Assembly: GCA_017163975.1 (NCBI GenBank)
Contig: JAFFSR010000018.1
Span: forward strand, 620,001-684,000
Source of the DNA: Anastatus disparis
Taxonomy: Eukaryota; Arthropoda; Insecta; Hymenoptera; Eupelmidae
Length of the DNA: 64,000 nucleotides
Direction of reading: 5' to 3'
Position 1 is the stretch's first letter, and each line of letters begins with the position of its first letter. Of the stretch, positions 48,117-58,531 are shown piece by piece. Below the pieces are notes generated by a model. The model had not been told where the DNA came from. It did no database searches and saw only the letters and a list, made by a program, of their open reading frames with translations. Made by a program: the position numbers and the translations under genes.

Positions 48117-48455
48117 TTTTTTTAAAATTTTTTTTTTATTGTTTTAAAATTCTTTATTAATTTTTTTATTTATATTTTTTTTCTTATAATATTAAAATCT
48201 AATTTTTCACAAGTATATTAAGTATACTCGTTTTTTCAATGAATTTTTTTTTAAAATAAATCATTTCTTAGTCGTAATGATGAAAAATATTAATAAATAA
48301 ATAATAATAATGTTTATTTTATAATACTATAGTTTAATTTATTCATAATGTAATTTGTGAAATTTACATTATAAAATAATTAGACTATAATAATAATTTA
48401 TTTATGTTAGAATGTATATTACATATTAATATATATCTTAAGACAAAATTTAACA

Positions 48456-48844
48456 TTAAGAGGAGGTCACGTATCTCTGTCCTTTTCTAATCAAAGAATT
48501 GAGTTTTTTACAGAAACTAATAGCTTAAGCAAAAAATGAAGAGAAAGCCGCATCTTGTATCAAAAAAAGCAATATTTTCTGTAATAAGAAAGAATTAATT
48601 TTATTGCTTCGTTTTCAAAAAAACCTTGAAAAACTTAAATCATAGAGGTTAGGGTGGACAATTTGGTTTTTCAAGGTTTTCTTGAGAACGAAGCAATAAA
48701 ATTAATTTTTTCTTATCAAAGAAAATATTCCTTTTTTTGATACAAGATGCGGCTTTCTCTTCATTTTTTGATAAAGTTATTAGTTTTTGTAAAAAAATCA
48801 TTTCTTTGATTAGAAAAGGATAGAGATACGTGACCTCCTCTTAA
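48456..48844 (+). mobile_element. Hairpin MITE, family B (389 bp)
   Basis: Full-length, TTAA both ends, in the left arm of the 47553-51005 palindrome; empty site at 50073-50076 in the right arm. Confidence 0.96.
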
Positions 48845-49480
48845 GTATTATAAACCTAACTATTATTCATTTATTAATATTTTTAATTATTACATCTAAG
48901 GAATAATTTATTTATTATAATTAAAATAAATCGCTAAGCATACTTGACCACCATATACCTTTAAGATAAACTTTTTACAGCATTTAGTTGGCTGGTTACA
49001 GAGATTGAATAAAAAAAACTATTTCTTTTAAATTTTTACTCATTATTTTTCTCGTTCATTTTTACGTGAACTTATTTTTAAATTTCATTGAATTATTTTA
49101 TACATTCTATCAAATTCTATTAAACCATTCAAAATGAAATTGGATAAAACAAATTATTATATTACAAATTTAAATAATTCATTTAATATTTGCCATCTGT
49201 TCAATGATTTCATGGCATTTTAATATCAAAGTTTCATAGTTTTATATGACCAATGTATTTAAGAAATTCTTCAAAACCATTATATAAATTCAATTTGTAA
49301 AAACAAATTAGTGTTAAACTTTTATTTTTTTTCTAAGGTAGTCGATAAAATCTCCCTTTTGGTTAAAAATTATGATTTTATTTAATAAAAATAATAGTCT
49401 AAAATATCAAGTATTGAATGCGAAACGAATTATTGAAAAAAAGATGAAAAGTTAAAATCATTAATTAAAATAAATCGCTA

Positions 49481-49568
49481 CCCTGGTAGAAATTTACTCT
49501 AGATCTGTCTAGTTTTTTATGTTAAATAATCGAGGCCTCGATAAAATCAGACAAATTTTCTACCAGGG
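49481..49568. mobile_element. 88-bp miniature element with TA duplication
   Basis: CCCTGGTAGAAATTT / AAATTTTCTACCAGGG between two TA dinucleotides, with CGAGGCCTCG near the middle. A nearby copy of the flanking sequence at 48924-48960 reads AATCGCTAAGCATACTTGAC without the element, so the insertion and the TA duplication are directly visible. Confidence 0.9.
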
Positions 49569-50410
49569 TAAGCATACTTGACCACCATGTACCTTTTTAA
49601 AGATAAGCTTTTATATATAATCATAAATACTTTTCATATATATGCATTTAATATAATAAAGTGTAATTTATAGTGAAAGTTCATAAAAAAATGAAAAATT
49701 GTACCTTTTTTTTATTTGAAATTTTAACAGCACAATGATCACTTTAACGGACATCAAGAGATCTATAAAAAATTTATTGAATTTTTAGGATAAAATTTTT
49801 TTACTTTACACAGCTCAAAAAAATATAAATAACAAAATTTAAATGTAAAATTTTTGTAGTACCCTTAGAGAAGGTCTAAATATGTCATAGATCAAATGAA
49901 CCATCAATATTTCTCTAAATGTATTTATATAGTATTATAGTATAATGAAAAAAAATTTTTTTATATTTTAAGTAGACTTATTTTTTTAATGAATATTTTT
50001 TAAAAATAAATTATTCCTTAGATGTAATAATTAAAAATATTAATAAATGAATAATAGTTAGGTTTATAATACTTAATGTTAAATTTTGTCTTAAGATATA
50101 TATTAATATGTAATATACATTCTAACATAAGTAAATTATTATTATAGTCTAATTTATTTATTATGTAAATTTTACAAATTACATTATGAATAAATTAAAC
50201 TATAGTATTATAAAATAAACATTATTATTATTTATTTATTAATATTTTTCATTACGTCTAAGAAATAATTTATTTTAAAAAATATTCATTGAAAAAACGA
50301 GTATACTTAATATACTCGTGAAAAATTAGATTTTAATATTATAAAAAAAAAATATAAATGAAAAAATTAATAAAAAATTTTAAAACAATAAAAAAAAAAT
50401 TTTAAAAAAA

Positions 50411-50483
50411 CGTGATCCTGACCAAGAGTTGAACTTGCACACTCAAAAGGAAAAGCGTGAACGTTGCGCACACGACCAAACCT
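50411..50483 (-). repeat. tRNA-like sequence, right arm copy
   Basis: Inverted counterpart of 48044-48116 (B box GAGTTGAACTT on the reverse). Slightly diverged: GTGCGCAACGT versus GTGTGCGCAACG context. Confidence 0.5.
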
Positions 50484-51005
50484 ACTTCAAAATATCATTG
50501 ACATGAAATGATACATGCTCATCTGCCCCCTAGTTGTTTAAAATAATTAGATTTGGAGTTGAAATTCTTTTTTAATAGTTTTAAAGACTCACAAATTATA
50601 TTAAAATCTTAACATTCATTAATTTTTTTAAAAATTACTATTTTACCATCATAATAAGAATGTATTTTGGTTACTCCCTCTTTTTCTTTTTCCCCTACTT
50701 CTTTTCAAAACACGCGCTTGGTTGTCCGCACTACTGTCAACTTTTTCAGTTCAAGTTGAAGCTAAATCCCGATCAAGTTGGAATACAAAGGCTGTTCGAC
50801 TGTCTCGAATGTAGTCAACATACATATTGAGTATATATTGAATGCATAGATGACTGGTTTCTAATTTCATTTCTTCTGAGGGAAACATTATTTCAATTTG
50901 ATTTTAATCTTTTTTAAAGAATGATATTAAAATTATTTCAATAATAATAGATGTGAATTTATATACAACATTTGAACGTATTTTATGTGCAAAAGTTTTT
51001 CCGTG

Positions 51006-51534
51006 TAGAGGGAGTTTGTTGTGGATGGATGACAGAAGAAGATAGATTGTCTTGGTTAGAGGTTGAAGTCTCTGAAGTTTCTACGCACTCCGGTGCATTA
51101 ATAATTTGACTATATTGTGTTATGTCCAGAAGTGCGTTTTCATTTAATAACCTATCGCTGATCGCTTGAGCGTCGCTGCTAATGCTACGATCACCCCCCC
51201 CCCTCCCCCCAGGCGATAACTCGTCCATGTCATCACCTTTATGTAAAATACATACGTGGTTTGGCAACAAAATCTGATTTACTGACATGAAATAATTCTT
51301 AGCCATGTGTTCCGACTGCACAGGGTGCAGAATCATTTTGTGGGCGAGTATTCGCGAAAAAGGGAAAAGCACTTTTTCTAATTTATATAAGGGTAGTTCG
51401 AGAAAAATCCTATCTTTAAACTTATAAACGACAGAATTTATACTCAAAAGAGCGTCTCGCACGATCAAATCAACATCCGCGTGCTCAGCGCAAGAGACCT
51501 CTAGCGGTCGACGACTGATATACGCAGAAGTCTC
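51006..51534 (-). CDS. Hypothetical protein fragment, truncated by a transposon end
   Basis: A minus-strand frame, open from about 51534 and with no ATG near its start, reads through VDLIVRDALLSINSVVYKFK, LPLYKLEKVLFPFSRILAHK and MAKNYFMSVNQILLPNHVC to a Ser/Thr-rich tail. It then enters the terminal repeat of the 47553-51005 palindrome, so the natural C-terminus is lost. A C-run at 51191-51207 encodes a Gly-rich patch. I recognise no family. Amino-acid make-up looks more protein-like than the AT noise around it. The upstream TGGCGCACCAGGAGAC could be a primer-binding-like site, so a retroelement gag start is an alternative. Confidence 0.35.
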
Positions 51535-52334
51535 CTGGTGCGCCAGCGCAAATAATTAATAGAACGCGCACTCGACGTCTTCAAGTCGACCTCTCGGCGC
51601 TGGTGTAAAGGGCCAAGCACCGAGAAGCCTTCCTTCCCACGCGAGTGAAAAATTAGAGAGAACCTCTCACGCGACTAACTGCCTGATAAAAGCAATTACG
51701 GGCTTCTCGTCTATTACCAAAGTTAAAATAAGATAGAAAAAACTCTTAGCACTCGCACTACTCTCGATATTTCCCGTAAGAGATCCAGAGGAATAGACAG
51801 AGGCGCTTTCTTAAGCAATGCCAGCGCCTCGAGTTAGAGTGCGATTTTCTCACAATGATACAAAAGAAAAATGTGTATGATATTTTAAAGTGTCTTAAAA
51901 TTTTAAGACAAGAAATCCCTAATTTTGTACAATTAAAATATATATATGTATATAGATTAAAAAATATGTGTATAAAATACATGTATAAAAAATAAGAATA
52001 TATGTGTATATGGACGAAAATACAAACAAAAGAGATGTATATAAATATATAATAAATAAGTAAAAAATTAGATACGACGCAAATATATACGACTAGTATA
52101 TTGTATTATTAGGTTATTCGTTTAGAACTAAAATTCGCAAAGTAGTAAATGAGAAAACTTCAGAGAATTTCTGCAAAATTTTTGTGTTAAATTAACCTAT
52201 ACTAATGAGTCTGAAATTGGTTCTTTCGTTAAAAATTTTTGTACACAAATATAAAATCAATGCTAGTTAGTTTAGAAAGAAAAACCGACTCCTCGCACTT
52301 CGCACTCGCTTAATATTAAAATTCTACGTTGACC
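51535..52334. other. GC-richer flank (51535-51840) then AT-rich interval
   Basis: The first 300 bp are CG-rich (GACGTCTTCAAGTCGACC, CCTCTCGGCGCTGG) and may be an old LTR or promoter of a minus-strand unit. The remainder is AT-rich with nothing recognised. Confidence 0.4.
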
Positions 52335-52729
52335 TTAAGAGGCGGCCGTATCATTCTGTCCTTGTCTAATCTAAATTTTCGTTATAAATAAATAAAATAT
52401 TTTCATAGAAAAGTAAGACAACCGCCCAATAGAGCAAAAGACAAGCAAACGATTCTTTTCTATGAAAAAATATGAAATTTTGATTATTTTTCGAATAAAG
52501 TCTGAAACGAAAAAACAGTTCATTTAACTCAATCAAGTTCGATTGTTTTTCCGTTTCAGACTTCACTCGAAAAATAATAAATATTTCATATTTTTTCATA
52601 GAAAAGAATCGTTTGCTTGTCTTTTGCTCTATTGGGCGGTTGTCTTACTTTTCTATGAAAGTATTTTATTTATTTATAATAACGAAAATTTAGATTAGAC
52701 AAGGACAGAATGATACGGCCTCCTCTTAA
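52335..52729. mobile_element. Hairpin MITE, family D (395 bp, copy 2)
   Basis: TTAA at 52335 and 52726, GAGGCGGCCGTATCATTCTG at left and its mirror at right; second copy of the 17144 family. Confidence 0.93.
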
Positions 52730-52905
52730 GCTTAGTTAATTTGATTTTAAATTTCGACCGTTTGACTTATTAAAAGTACGCGTTTGCTAGACTTGAAACT
52801 AGCCGTTTCTTTATCTCTTAAAGCAATTTCGCGTAGCTACCGGTCGAAAAGAATTAATATGCCAGACAGAATGCGTACATAGCCTGTAACGCGTGTCTTA
52901 GAGCA

Positions 52906-53294
52906 TTAAGAGGAGGTCACGTATCTCTGTCCTTTTCTAATCAAAGCATTGAGTTTTTTACAAAAACTAATAACTTTAGCAAAAAATGAAGAGAAAGCCG
53001 CATCTCGTATAAAAAAAAGCAATATTTTCGTGGATGATAAAGAATTAATTTTATTGCTTTGTTTTCAAGAAAACCTTGAAAAACTTAAATCATAGAGGTT
53101 AGGTTGAACAATTTGGTTTTTCAAGGTTTTCTTGAGAATGAAGCAATAAAATTAATTCTTTCTCATCAACGAAAATATTGCTTTTTTTGATACGAGATGC
53201 GGCTTTCTCTTCATTTTTTGCTAAAGTTATTAGTTTTTGTAAAAAAATAATTTCTTTGATTAGAAAAGGACAGAGATACGTGACCTCCTGTTAA
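52906..53294 (+). mobile_element. Hairpin MITE, family B (389 bp)
   Basis: TTAA both ends; right end reads CCTCCTGTTAA (one change). Flanked by two related direct repeats, GAATGCGTACATAGCCTG (52869) and GATGCGTGCATAGCCTAC (53335). Confidence 0.94.
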
Positions 53295-53922
53295 AGGAGA
53301 TATATCGTGCGAGAGAATTTACAAACGCCAGAAAAGATGCGTGCATAGCCTACAACGTGTGTCAATGGCGTGCTTTTTTCACTAGGGTGATAACTTAAAT
53401 TTCTCTCGCGATCTTACTAATTAAACGACAACAACACGCATTGTCGTAAAAAAAAATTTACTTCCGGCTAGGCGTGTAATTAACAAAATAGCGCCACGTG
53501 GTCGGAATTTTCTATAAGAAAAATTATTTAACGCGAATTTTTGCACATTGGTAATTTTGCAAATGCAATGGCAGTTCAAATAAAATATATATAAAAGAGA
53601 GTGCACTTTAGCAACTCTCACTAACTCTTTAGAAGAATCTACGATGCTCTGACTAAAGATGCTGAGGTGAAGGCGGCAAGAAAAGCGTCTCCTACTTGGA
53701 GCACACAGAGGTCGTACGGTGATACGGGCGCGATACTCCGCTTCTCCAGTCCCTAAAACTCCTGGTGCGTGAATCAGCGACAAGAAAGGCAGCAAAGTCG
53801 ATGCTTAGCCAGCACAGAGAAGAGCACAAGATAGCGGATTTTCGAGGCGTCCTCCTAGGTCCGTGACTTGTCAAGAAAGTGGCGGCCATGTCGCTGTCAA
53901 GTTTTTCTTTGGGGTCACCAGT
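53295..53922 (-). other. Leader region of an LTR retroelement remnant
   Basis: Starts at the primer-binding-like TGGTGACCCCAAAGAAAAAC directly inside the LTR at 53923 and runs down the minus strand. Small frames (53421-53795, 53692-53889) show no gag motif. No pol follows, so the internal region is deleted. Confidence 0.55.
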
Positions 53923-54205
53923 TGTAACGCCTCAGAAGCAATATCAGATAGTATGTACAGGAAGAGATTGGCATCTGGAAAATAAGTCGGAACTATTTAA
54001 GTTGAAGTGTGACTTTATTGAATAGCCAATGCGACGAAGCGCAGTGACTGGCGGAGTAAGACTGAAATACAAGCAAGCAGTCTCTAAGCTGCTTCTTCAT
54101 CGCTTGATATGAGCCTACGCAGAGGCGTTCTCATGTATACGCTGACATGTGTATTGGTGCGCTTACAGCGCCGTACGCATACATACAAATGTGAGTGTCC
54201 CCACA
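53923..54205 (-). mobile_element. Candidate LTR of a gypsy/BEL-type element (283 bp)
   Basis: On the minus strand it starts TGTGGGGACACTCACATT and ends GAGGCGTTACA, giving TG...CA ends. CAATAAAGTC lies about 100 bp before the end as a polyadenylation signal, and AC plus TGGTGACCCC follows immediately as a primer-binding-like site. No partner LTR in the window. Confidence 0.6.
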
Positions 54206-54787
<582 letters not shown>

Positions 54788-55000
54788 TTAAGGCGACTTC
54801 GGATTTTAGGTTAGGTTTTATTTTCGAGTTTACAAATTACTCTTTCAATATGTAAAATTTTTTTGATATTTTAATTTTCCACCATTCTATGGATTATAAT
54901 AAATGGTGGAAAATAAAAAAATTAAAAAAATTTTAGAAACTGAAAGAGTAATTTGTAAACTACAAAATAAAATCCAACCGAACTTCCGTAGTCGCCTTAA
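54788..55000. mobile_element. TTAA-flanked foldback, 213 bp
   Basis: TTAA at 54788 and 54997, ends GGCGACTTCGGATTTTAGGT and AACTTCCGTAGTCGCC. Arms share AATTACTCTTTCA / TGAAAGAGTAATT and TTTTCCACCATT / AATGGTGGAAAA. Different ends from the GAGGAGG families. Confidence 0.88.
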
Positions 55001-55504
55001 GAATTGAATGTATCAATAATAATTTTGATAAAGCGATAATATTTTTATTAGGAGGAACATATTAATTTTTAAAATATATCTAATGACCTCATTTAAAAAA
55101 TCATCATGACATAACATAAAAATATTCTTTTTAGTATTTTTTTAACATGAATTTTATAAAATAAAATCTTAAAAAGTTATTTTTTTATTATTAAATTTTT
55201 TTTTTAAGTCAATTACAAAGATAGAAAAATATATAATATAAGGATAAATTTTCCTGATTATGTCTATAATTATGGATTCATATTTATGATCTGTATCTCA
55301 ATCAATATTTTAAATTCTTTTGAGTAGTCGAAAACTTGATTTTCTAAATTTTGGTACTTGCCTTAAATTTTCTCAGCCAATTTTGAACCAATTGACTTCA
55401 AAATTTCCAGAGATCTTCAGTTTATGTATCGTCACAAAACAAATAATGCTCGAAAATTATATGAAAAATATAAAATCTACTAAACAAGAAGGTGAAGAAT
55501 ATGC
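55001..55504. other. Unassigned AT-rich interval
   Basis: A small plus-strand frame (55320-55610) runs into the next MITE and has no resemblance to a known protein. Confidence 0.45.
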
Positions 55505-55870
55505 AAGAGGAGGCCGAACTATCTGTCTTTGTCTAATAGAGTTTTTCATCATTTATATAAAAACCATCCGTTATAGCGAGAAAAAAATAGTAGCCCCCGC
55601 TAGATATTAGTATAATAAGTAAATTTTGTAATAACAATCAAATTATTTTATCGCGTACTTTTTGAATAGTATGAGACCTACCAAAAAAGATAGGTTATAT
55701 TCTAGTTTGTTAGTAGGTCTCATATTATTCAAAAAGTACGCGATAAAATAATTTGATTGTTATTACAAAATTTACTTATTATACTAATATCTAGCGGGGG
55801 CTACTATGTTTTTCTCGCTACAACGGATGGTTTTTATATAAATGATGAAAATACCTATTAGACAAATATA
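55505..55870. mobile_element. Hairpin MITE, family A (copy 2), right end lost
   Basis: AAGAGGAGGCCGAACTATCT at left, arms mirrored around 55690. The right arm stops at ATTAGACAAATATA, about 25 bp short of the expected end, where the gypsy-type LTR zone begins; the retroelement may have inserted into this MITE. Confidence 0.85.
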
Positions 55871-55884
55871 GGGAAGTGGTGGTG

Positions 55885-56166
55885 TGTATGTATGTATGTC
55901 ACCAGGTAGCCTATTCTACCGTATACGTGTCAGGAAGGTTGAGGTGAAGACCCAGGTTGTACCTGAATAAATACACAAAGTAATTAGTTTAAGTATATTT
56001 TATTATCGCCAACAATGGCTCTCGTGTGCATTGCTTAACAGAGCTGGCACACGACTGACTTAATGGCGGCTTCTTGCCGCGTTCTTTCCTCTTGCTACAA
56101 GTTCTCTTTCTCTCTCTCTCCTAACTGCGCTTGCGCTCTAGCGCTTACATATGTAGCTTGCCTACA
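55885..56166 (-). mobile_element. Candidate 3' LTR of the kinase-bearing Ty3/gypsy element
   Basis: On the minus strand it begins TGTAGGCAAGCTACATATG directly after a polypurine tract and ends near GTATACGG...ATACATACATACA, about 282 bp. It carries a pyrimidine/purine-rich block (56103-56122) and AATAAA-type signals (GATAATAAAATATAC, about 56005). The outer boundary is uncertain by 15 bp because the end is a TATG repeat. The 5' LTR lies beyond 64000, so identity of the pair cannot be tested here. Confidence 0.6.
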
Positions 56167-56180
56167 TTACTCCCCCCTAA
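56167..56180 (-). promoter_or_regulatory. Polypurine tract
   Basis: TAGGGGGGAG on the minus strand, then TAA and the TGTAG start of the LTR: the usual plus-strand priming layout of LTR retroelements. Confidence 0.75.
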
Positions 56181-56664
56181 ATGACGTCTATATATTTGAA
56201 TTTTTAAACTACGATATAAAAATTATTTACTTTATACATGAGAAATTAAATTGTTTTTGAAATACAAGTTTATTTTGTTATAATTACGCGTTACTAGACG
56301 TCATTTAAGACATAGAGAGAGAGAATCATGAGAGAAGTTTTTTTAGCAACGGCTGTTGCTTTACAAATGTTGAAAATGTTATAAAAATATGTTTTTTACA
56401 TGACTCTTTTTCTTATGTATCTGACTCCAAAAAATAAGGTGGTTTTTTTATTATTTTACATTTCACAATATGTTTTTCTTAAATTTAATATTATAACAAT
56501 ATTTAACTTTGGGTTTTTTTGATCACAGTTTATGTAGGCTTAACATGACTTACATATTTTTAATCTAGGTCTAGTGCTTTGTACTTGCTGTTATTTTCCA
56601 GCTTTGATCACATTGTTTTACTTAATCTAATTAACAATTTACAAGTAATTATTACTGATTGTTT
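56181..56664 (-). other. 3' untranslated region of the retroelement
   Basis: AT-rich sequence between the last frame and the polypurine tract; no ORF. Confidence 0.5.
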
Positions 56665-56850
56665 TTATTTATTGTTAAATTTGAAAATATGAGCGTTATC
56701 TAGCTCTATCACATTGATTCTACTTTGCCTAAACCTTTGACGTTGTTGCGAATTTACGCTAATGTTGCATTTTTCAAAGTATGCATATAACTTTTTAGTC
56801 CATTTGACTATTGATTCAATAAATTGGATTTTTAAGAATTTAGTTTTTTT
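56665..56850 (-). other. Possible +1-frame extension of ORF4
   Basis: At the run of eight A (minus strand, 56844-56851) the ORF4 frame reads GGT AAG AAA AAA AAC TAA and stops. Dropping one A gives about 60 further codons, including KFLKIQFIESIVKWTKKLYA and SRINVIELDNAHIFKF, which look like one more leucine-rich repeat and a basic tail. It has no ATG of its own. Either a recoding event, a one-base indel, or a homopolymer sequencing error. Confidence 0.45.
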
Positions 56851-58444
56851 TCTTACCAAGAGTGTTAATCACTACGATCTCCTCTACTGGTAGAAGTTTG
56901 ATTGATTCAAAGGTTTGTGCAATAGCAGGATAATAACTTATCTTTAATGATTTTAATACTTTGAGTGCTGATAACTCTAAAGCATAATCTATCTTAATAC
57001 CTAATAAATTAAGTTCTATGACGTTTTTAATACTATTTACAATGTTAGGAATGATTTTTTCCATACAGGCGTTATTACGCAAATCGAGTTTATTTACATT
57101 ATTATTGTCATTGAATCCAGGTAGATAATCAAATTCTACTGAGGATTCTCTGGGTGTAGAATAATTAAAAGTTATGTTTTTCAGGTTGTTTTTTCCCGAC
57201 AAAAAAGCTTCTATGAGTCTAAAAATGTGTAATTCTTTATCAATAGTTTTACAATCTGTCACAGTGATTGTTGTTAAGACTTGATTGTAACAAGTGTAGT
57301 CAAATAATTGAGAACTAAGAATTTTGTGACAATTTATTACAGTTAGAGAGTCTAGATTATTACAAGCGTTATTTAATAAAAATTTTAGTCTTGTTTTCTG
57401 ATTGTTTTCTACAGTTAAGCTATTTACATTATTAAAATCTACTTCTTTATCGAAAGATTCAACAGTACTACCCAAGCACAGCGTGCGCGATTCGAACAAT
57501 TTACTGATAAGCAGTAAGAGTTGAACGGTCGCGTTGATGTCCCTAATGTCTATTAGACTAACGACTAGTTTTTGGGAATTATTTACTTTAATATCAAAAG
57601 TATTGTACTGTACTTGAATAAATTTACTGACGATGGATACGTCGATGGGTACTGAATGTCCTTGGAATTTTATACTATTAAATTGAAAGTTTTGCGCGTC
57701 TTCTAAAATTATTTTAGGATAATTTGTAGAATTATAGCGTTTAATAGACGAATCGAATGCTGTTCTAAACTTAAAGAAAGCTGGGTGGAAATGAGTTGCT
57801 TTAAAAAGATTGAAAAAATCTTGTGTATTTAATTCTTTAATGACGAGTTGCAACGCGACGTGGGTGTTTAGCAATCGGGCTAAGAAATTAGGCATAACAC
57901 GATGGTCGGGTTTCCGATATGTCAATGGTTGTTTACTTTGAGCATAGCTTGACTCATCAGGTTTGCACCTGAGAAAACTTGTGTTGCCTTTATCGTATGT
58001 AAATTGGAATTTGTCGCGGCAAATATCACTTTGAAGTCTAGCCGATGTTGCCAGGTCTTCGCAGCTTACTATGATGAACGATTTCCCGTCTTTATAAATA
58101 ATTTTATCTATACTGAATTTATCAATTGAACGTGATTTGAGCATACTATTTATTTCATCTTTAGTGACGAATTTAAAAATATTATACAAGAATAAATTAC
58201 GCACTGGGCGGTTGTTTACAAAAAGTTTAGGAATGCGGAGATTAATTAACAAAGTTTCATTCAGGTAAGTACGACGCTGGTGCAGGTTTACTTTTCTTTC
58301 TCGTTTAGCATAAATTTTTTCAAAGCGTTCTTTAAAATGATTCAAAAATACCTCGGCTAAGAAACAATCCGCTTTAATAGCCTGGCTTGCTTGCTGGCTT
58401 TTATATTCTTCCAGTTCGATGAAAACTTGATTTAATTGGTCCAT
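56840..58444 (-). CDS. ORF4 of the retroelement: RRM-like plus leucine-rich-repeat protein
   Basis: 534 residues from an ATG with a strong start context (AGAATGG) at 58444, 87 bp after the kinase stop. CACTTCTCAACAG just upstream looks like a splice acceptor, which would fit expression from a spliced RNA as for env genes. Residues about 80-150 have the order of an RNA-recognition fold: NLFLYNIF strand, TKDEINSMLKSR helix, SIDKIIYKDG strand, KSFIIVSCEDLATSARLQS strand-helix. From about 350 on there are at least six leucine-rich repeats (LDSLTVINCHKI, LTTITVTDCKTI, LKNITFNYS, VNKLDLRNNAC, VIELNLLGIKI, LKSLKISYY). RRM followed by LRR is the layout of NXF/TAP mRNA export factors; an export role for unspliced element RNA is conjecture. 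No signal peptide or membrane span, so it is not an envelope. Confidence 0.75.
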   Translation of the reverse strand: MDQLNQVFIELEEYKSQQASQAIKADCFLAEVFLNHFKERFEKIYAKRERKVNLHQRRTYLNETLLINLRIPKLFVNNRPVRNLFLYNIFKFVTKDEINSMLKSRSIDKFSIDKIIYKDGKSFIIVSCEDLATSARLQSDICRDKFQFTYDKGNTSFLRCKPDESSYAQSKQPLTYRKPDHRVMPNFLARLLNTHVALQLVIKELNTQDFFNLFKATHFHPAFFKFRTAFDSSIKRYNSTNYPKIILEDAQNFQFNSIKFQGHSVPIDVSIVSKFIQVQYNTFDIKVNNSQKLVVSLIDIRDINATVQLLLLISKLFESRTLCLGSTVESFDKEVDFNNVNSLTVENNQKTRLKFLLNNACNNLDSLTVINCHKILSSQLFDYTCYNQVLTTITVTDCKTIDKELHIFRLIEAFLSGKNNLKNITFNYSTPRESSVEFDYLPGFNDNNNVNKLDLRNNACMEKIIPNIVNSIKNVIELNLLGIKIDYALELSALKVLKSLKISYYPAIAQTFESIKLLPVEEIVVINTLGKKKN

Positions 58445-58531
58445 TCTGTGAGGCCTGTTGAGAAGTGTGTTTGATTACTGAATTGTTGCTTATTTATGCG
58501 AGATATTATCCTACACCAGGTTATTGTTTGC

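Larger units (their letters stand above)
47553..51005. mobile_element. 3.4-kb palindromic element with tRNA-like sequence in each arm
   Basis: Ends CACGGAAAGACTTTTGCA and TGCAAAAGTTTTTCCGTG, each bordered by TA. Arms pair from about 47690-48455 and 48845-48930 with 49970-50830. Examples are GAATAGCCTTTGTATTC near 47738, and AACAACTAGGGGGCAG mirrored CTGCCCCCTAGTTGTT. The left arm carries a family B MITE; the right arm shows the same site uninterrupted (TTAA at 50073-50076). No ORF. The right end cuts into the 51000-51520 ORF. Confidence 0.85.

Noticed and set aside
56840..58444. Envelope glycoprotein in the env position
   Set aside because: No signal peptide, no membrane segment, no cysteine pattern or fusion peptide; RRM/LRR-like features instead.
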